The notes under the pieces are model-generated. The model saw nothing but the letters and a program-made list of their open reading frames with translations. It was not told the origin of the DNA and did no database searches. The translations under genes and the position numbers were made by a program. Positions 61,237 to 64,000 of a DNA stretch of 64,000 nucleotides are shown here, one piece after another. Origin of the DNA: Aeromicrobium yanjiei. Its GTDB lineage: Bacteria; Actinomycetota; Actinomycetes; Propionibacteriales; Nocardioidaceae. The stretch's first letter is position 1, and every line of letters starts with the position of its first letter. The stretch is taken from positions 3,224,001 through 3,288,000 of the forward strand of contig NZ_CP045737.1 in assembly GCF_009649075.1 (NCBI RefSeq), written 5' to 3'.

Positions 61237-62588
61237 CCTCCAGCACTGCCGTCCACTCCCTGGGTGGACTGGTTCGGGTGACGATCGCCTCCGGCGACCG
61301 TCGCACCGATCTCGCCCTGCCGTCGTCCGTCACCGTTGCCGAGCTGCTGCCTGAGCTCGCGCGGTCGATGGGCGTGCTGGAGCCGGGATCGGCCCACACG
61401 GGCTTCCGCCTGCTGGCGGCAGACGGCACCCAGCTCTCGGCGTCGGCCGGGCTCGCGTTCCAGAACGTCTACGACGGTGCCGTCCTGACCCTCGCCCCGG
61501 GCCACGAGGACAGCCCTCGCGTCTACGACGACGTCGTCGAGGCGATGTCCGACGTCATCGAGGAGACCACCCGCCCTTGGGAGCCCACGGCCGCCCGTAA
61601 CACCGCCCTCATCGCATCGGGATCGCTGCTGGCGCTCGGCGCCCTGTCGATCGGCGTCGAGCGCACGAGCATCCTGGCCGGAGCGCTCGCCGGTGGGATC
61701 GCGCTGGTGCTGCTGACCGCGTCCATCGTGGTGTCGCGCCTGGAGCACGAGAACGAGATCGCGCTGATGCTGGGCTGGTCGGCAGTCGTCTACGCCGCGG
61801 TCGGTGCGTTCACCGCAGTCTCCTCCGACGAGATCCTCGGTGCGCCACTGGCATCCGCGGGAGGCGCCGGCGCCGTGACGGCCATCTTGGCCATGGCCGG
61901 GTTGGAGAGCCGGCGACTGCTCATGCTGCCCGGCGTCATCCTGGGAGTCATCGCCGCAGCCGCCAGCGGGCTCGTGATCGCGACCGACCTCGAGCCGGCC
62001 AAGATCTACCTCGTGGCGCTGGCGCTCGCAGTCATCGCCTCGGGCGTCCAGCCTGCGCTGGCGCTCACCTCGGCCGGTGCGTCCTCGCCCCAGCCCGAGG
62101 ACCCTGCGTCCCTCCCCGACGACCCCTCCGAGGTCGACATCGAGAAGGTCCGCACGGGCGCGCGCGTCGGCCATGACGTCCTGCTGGCCACGACCGTCAC
62201 CAGCGGCCTGCTGCTGATCGCGGTCGCTCCGCTCGCGGTGACCCTGGGTCTGACCGGCATGCTGACCACCGTCGCAGCCGCAGTCGCCCTGCTCGTACGC
62301 ACCCGGCAGTTCCGCTCCGGCACAGAGGTCGGCGCGGGTCTGCTCACCGCTGCGGCCGGGATCCTGTCCATCGCGATCAGCGTGCTGGTGCTGGAGCCCG
62401 ACTGGCGTCCCGGCCTCATCGTGGTCCTGATCGTGGTCGCCGCCGGCACCCTCGTCTCGACACTCGTCACCTCCACGCGTACGGTCTCGCGAGGACGGAT
62501 GGCTGAAGTTCTCGAGCTCATCGCTCTCGTCGCGATCGTCCCCCTGCTCGTCATCGCCATCGGAATCGTCTCGGCCGTCCGGTCCTGA
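61233..62588 (+). CDS. eccD: type VII secretion membrane protein EccD (second copy)
   Basis: The 451-aa protein has an N-terminal ubiquitin-like domain (about 8-90: LVRVTIASGDRRTDLALPSS, AGLAFQNVYDGAVLTLAPG) and about eleven transmembrane segments, with a charged loop after the sixth (PEDPASLPDDPSEVDIEKV). The ubiquitin-like part ends DGAVLTL, a variant of the DGDxLxL pattern. It shows little obvious identity to the first EccD of this locus. The ATG overlaps the previous stop (ATGA) and AGGAG lies 7 bases upstream. Confidence 0.9.
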   Translation: MTSSTAVHSLGGLVRVTIASGDRRTDLALPSSVTVAELLPELARSMGVLEPGSAHTGFRLLAADGTQLSASAGLAFQNVYDGAVLTLAPGHEDSPRVYDDVVEAMSDVIEETTRPWEPTAARNTALIASGSLLALGALSIGVERTSILAGALAGGIALVLLTASIVVSRLEHENEIALMLGWSAVVYAAVGAFTAVSSDEILGAPLASAGGAGAVTAILAMAGLESRRLLMLPGVILGVIAAAASGLVIATDLEPAKIYLVALALAVIASGVQPALALTSAGASSPQPEDPASLPDDPSEVDIEKVRTGARVGHDVLLATTVTSGLLLIAVAPLAVTLGLTGMLTTVAAAVALLVRTRQFRSGTEVGAGLLTAAAGILSIAISVLVLEPDWRPGLIVVLIVVAAGTLVSTLVTSTRTVSRGRMAEVLELIALVAIVPLLVIAIGIVSAVRS

Positions 62589-62601
62589 TCCAAGGAGAAC
62601 C

Positions 62602-63342
62602 ATGAACACCGCTCGCAAGATCGCCGCCTCCGGCACCATCGGCCTCGGACTGGCCATGGTCTCGGTCGCACTCCCCGGCATCGCGAACGCCGCCGACACC
62701 GAAGAGGTCGGAGCCAGCGTCCCCGCTGGGGCGCCCACGACGGCCGAGATCTCCGCCCGGGCACAGGCGCTCGGCCTGGACATCCCGGCGGATCAGCTCG
62801 CCGACCTCGACATGGACGACCTCGAGGCGCTCGCCCTCGCCCGCGACGACGACGACGACGAGACCACCGCACCGACCCCCACGCCGGAGCCGACGACCCC
62901 CGACCCGACGACCCCGGAGCCGACGATCCCCACGCCGACGTTCCCCACGCCGACACCCGGGGATCCGACGACCGCACCGACGACGCCGGCCCCGACCTCC
63001 CCGACGCGTCCGACCCCCGGCGACTCGATCGATCCCGGCGGCGAGACCGGCGACGTCGACAGCGACGACGACAGCACCCCCGGTGACGACACCGGAGACA
63101 GCGATCCGGGCTCGGGCAGCTCGGAGTCCCAGGGCGGCAACACCGGCTCCAGCGTCGACCCCGTGCTCGGCACCGGCGTCGCGCCGCAGAGCGCCACCGC
63201 GCCCACCGCGGCCCCGAAGGGCGCTCTGCCCGACGCCGGCTCCCCCGGTCAGCTTCCTGTCCTGGTCCTCGGACTCGGCCTGATCGTGGTCGGTGGGGTG
63301 CTGGTCAAGCGCCCGTACGCTGCGCGTCACCGCGTCGTCTGA
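62602..63342 (+). CDS. exported protein with Pro/Thr linker and LPDAG-TM-basic C-terminus
   Basis: The 246-aa protein has a signal peptide (GTIGLGLAMVSVALPGIANA, cleavage after ANA), a short helical domain (about 35-80, ISARAQALGLDIPADQLADLD), an acidic spacer, about 65 residues rich in Pro-Thr repeats, a Gly/Ser/Asp stretch, then ALPDAGSPG (LPDAG at 209-213), a hydrophobic segment and a basic tail (KRPYAARHR). The end looks like a sortase signal in which the LPxTG Thr is Ala. It might be a membrane-anchored stalk. AAGGAGAA precedes the ATG. Confidence 0.85.
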   Translation: MNTARKIAASGTIGLGLAMVSVALPGIANAADTEEVGASVPAGAPTTAEISARAQALGLDIPADQLADLDMDDLEALALARDDDDDETTAPTPTPEPTTPDPTTPEPTIPTPTFPTPTPGDPTTAPTTPAPTSPTRPTPGDSIDPGGETGDVDSDDDSTPGDDTGDSDPGSGSSESQGGNTGSSVDPVLGTGVAPQSATAPTAAPKGALPDAGSPGQLPVLVLGLGLIVVGGVLVKRPYAARHRVV

Positions 63343-63345
63343 CGC

Positions 63346-64000
63346 ATGGCGAGCAAGCGCGACCTGGTCGAGGCGCACGACTTCAACCGCCGCCGTCTGG
63401 TCACCGCTTTCCTGAGCGGTGCTCCGGGCGGGCGTGAGGTGGAGCCGGTTCGCTACGGCCGCACGATCATCGGTGGACTCGTCCTCGCGGGCATCCTCGT
63501 CGCCGGAGCCGCCGTCACCGGCGTCCTCAAGCCGACCGTCAGTGACGACTGGCGTGACAACGGGCTGGTGATCGGCAAGGAGAGCGGCTCGCGCTTCCTC
63601 ATGTACAACGACGAGCTGTTCCCGGTCGCGAACATCGCGTCGGCCCGTCTGGCGCTGCGGGACGAGCCCAAGATCAGCTATGTCCCCGACGACATCCTGG
63701 TCAAGGAGCCCAAGCGCAACGCGATCGGCATCCTCAACGCGCCCGACTACCTGCCCCCGGCCAACCGGCTCGTCCAGGACGGGTGGACCGCGTGCACCAA
63801 CACCGACGGCGGCCTGCGCACCGTCGTCGACACGACACCCGGCGCGAAGCGTTCGTCAGGCTCCGCCCTCGTCGTGCGCTCCCGTGACGACGCGAAGTAC
63901 TGGATCGTGGCGGACGGCTACCGCTACCCCGTGCCACCGGACGGCGAGACGGGTCGAGCGATCCTTCGTGCGCTGGCCCTCGACCGCACGACCGCGTTCC
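63346..64000 (+). CDS. eccB: type VII secretion protein EccB (3' partial)
   Basis: The frame is open from ATG 63346 to the window edge (218 codons seen). It reads MASKRDLVEAHDFNRRRLVTAF, one transmembrane segment (TIIGGLVLAGILVAGAAVTGVL), then the periplasmic EccB start: NGLVIGKESGSRFLMYNDELFPVANIASARLAL and GWTACTNTDG with the first conserved Cys. EccB belongs to the ESX membrane complex, with one TM and a large outer repeat domain. The ATG is 3 bases after the previous stop with no clear ribosome site, so coupling is likely. Confidence 0.93.
   Translation, partial: MASKRDLVEAHDFNRRRLVTAFLSGAPGGREVEPVRYGRTIIGGLVLAGILVAGAAVTGVLKPTVSDDWRDNGLVIGKESGSRFLMYNDELFPVANIASARLALRDEPKISYVPDDILVKEPKRNAIGILNAPDYLPPANRLVQDGWTACTNTDGGLRTVVDTTPGAKRSSGSALVVRSRDDAKYWIVADGYRYPVPPDGETGRAILRALALDRTTAF

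Noticed and set aside
62602..63342. confident sortase substrate call
   Set aside because: The Thr of LPxTG is Ala (LPDAG), so anchoring by a standard sortase is doubtful; kept as a finding only.

Overview
The window is chromosomal DNA from a high-GC actinobacterium, with GTG starts common and most genes tightly packed. Gene content and order match two conserved actinobacterial blocks that are far apart in Mycobacterium tuberculosis: about Rv0495c-Rv0505c (bases 1-11.6 kb) and about Rv3585-Rv3628 (13-44 kb). A BldN-type sigma factor, a BldC-like regulator, a NhaA-DsbA fusion and a compact type VII secretion locus suggest a relative of Nocardioidaceae (Propionibacteriales). That placement is inference; no rRNA or tRNA gene is present to test it. 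These synteny statements are from memory.

Bases 1-5.3 kb: the 3' part of a SerB-type HAD phosphatase, a BldN-like sigma factor with a probable membrane anti-sigma partner, an opposite-strand run of bS22, a nucleotide-sugar-type epimerase and a lysophospholipid acyltransferase, and a BldC-like DNA-binding protein. 5.4-13 kb: AcuC deacetylase, proC, two transporters, a sugar-phosphate isomerase-like protein, Ppx/GppA, a Cys-rich protein, a VOC protein and a DUF2238-like membrane protein. 13-24 kb: radA, disA (c-di-AMP synthase), a secreted/membrane protein, mutY, clpC, nhaA-dsbA and lysS. 24-26.5 kb: coaX, panD, panC and a DUF2520 dehydrogenase-like gene (pantothenate/CoA). 26.6-33.4 kb is accessory: a glycosyltransferase, a translationally coupled MidA-like methyltransferase / polysaccharide pyruvyl transferase / orphan NuoD operon, and a DUF885 peptidase. 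33.7-43.5 kb: DUF3180, the folate genes folK-folB-(NTF2-like)-folP-folE, ftsH, hpt, tilS, a zinc protease and dacB, all on the minus strand. 43.6-51.5 kb: ppa, a secreted nuclease/phosphatase, a PQQ-type sugar dehydrogenase, an EthR/EthA-like regulator-monooxygenase pair and a DUF3516 helicase.

51.7-64 kb is a type VII secretion (ESX-like) locus. A three-ATPase EccC points left. To the right lie EccD, two WXG100 proteins, a helical protein, a mycosin, a long WXG protein with a Gly/Ala-rich repeat tail, a second EccD, a signal-peptide protein with an LPDAG-TM-basic C-terminus, and the start of EccB (cut by the window edge). Neither EccA nor EccE is visible.

Regulation: many starts lie 6-8 bases after a TANNNT -10 box with no Shine-Dalgarno sequence, so leaderless transcription seems widespread. 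Two such boxes reuse the TAG stop codon of the upstream gene, and one 10-bp palindrome appears to supply -10 boxes in both directions. Several intergenic gaps hold large inverted or tandem repeats, the most striking a 255-bp palindrome built of 21-bp repeats at 33441-33695. No gene-free stretch exceeds 300 bases. No insertion sequence, CRISPR array, tRNA or rRNA gene was seen.
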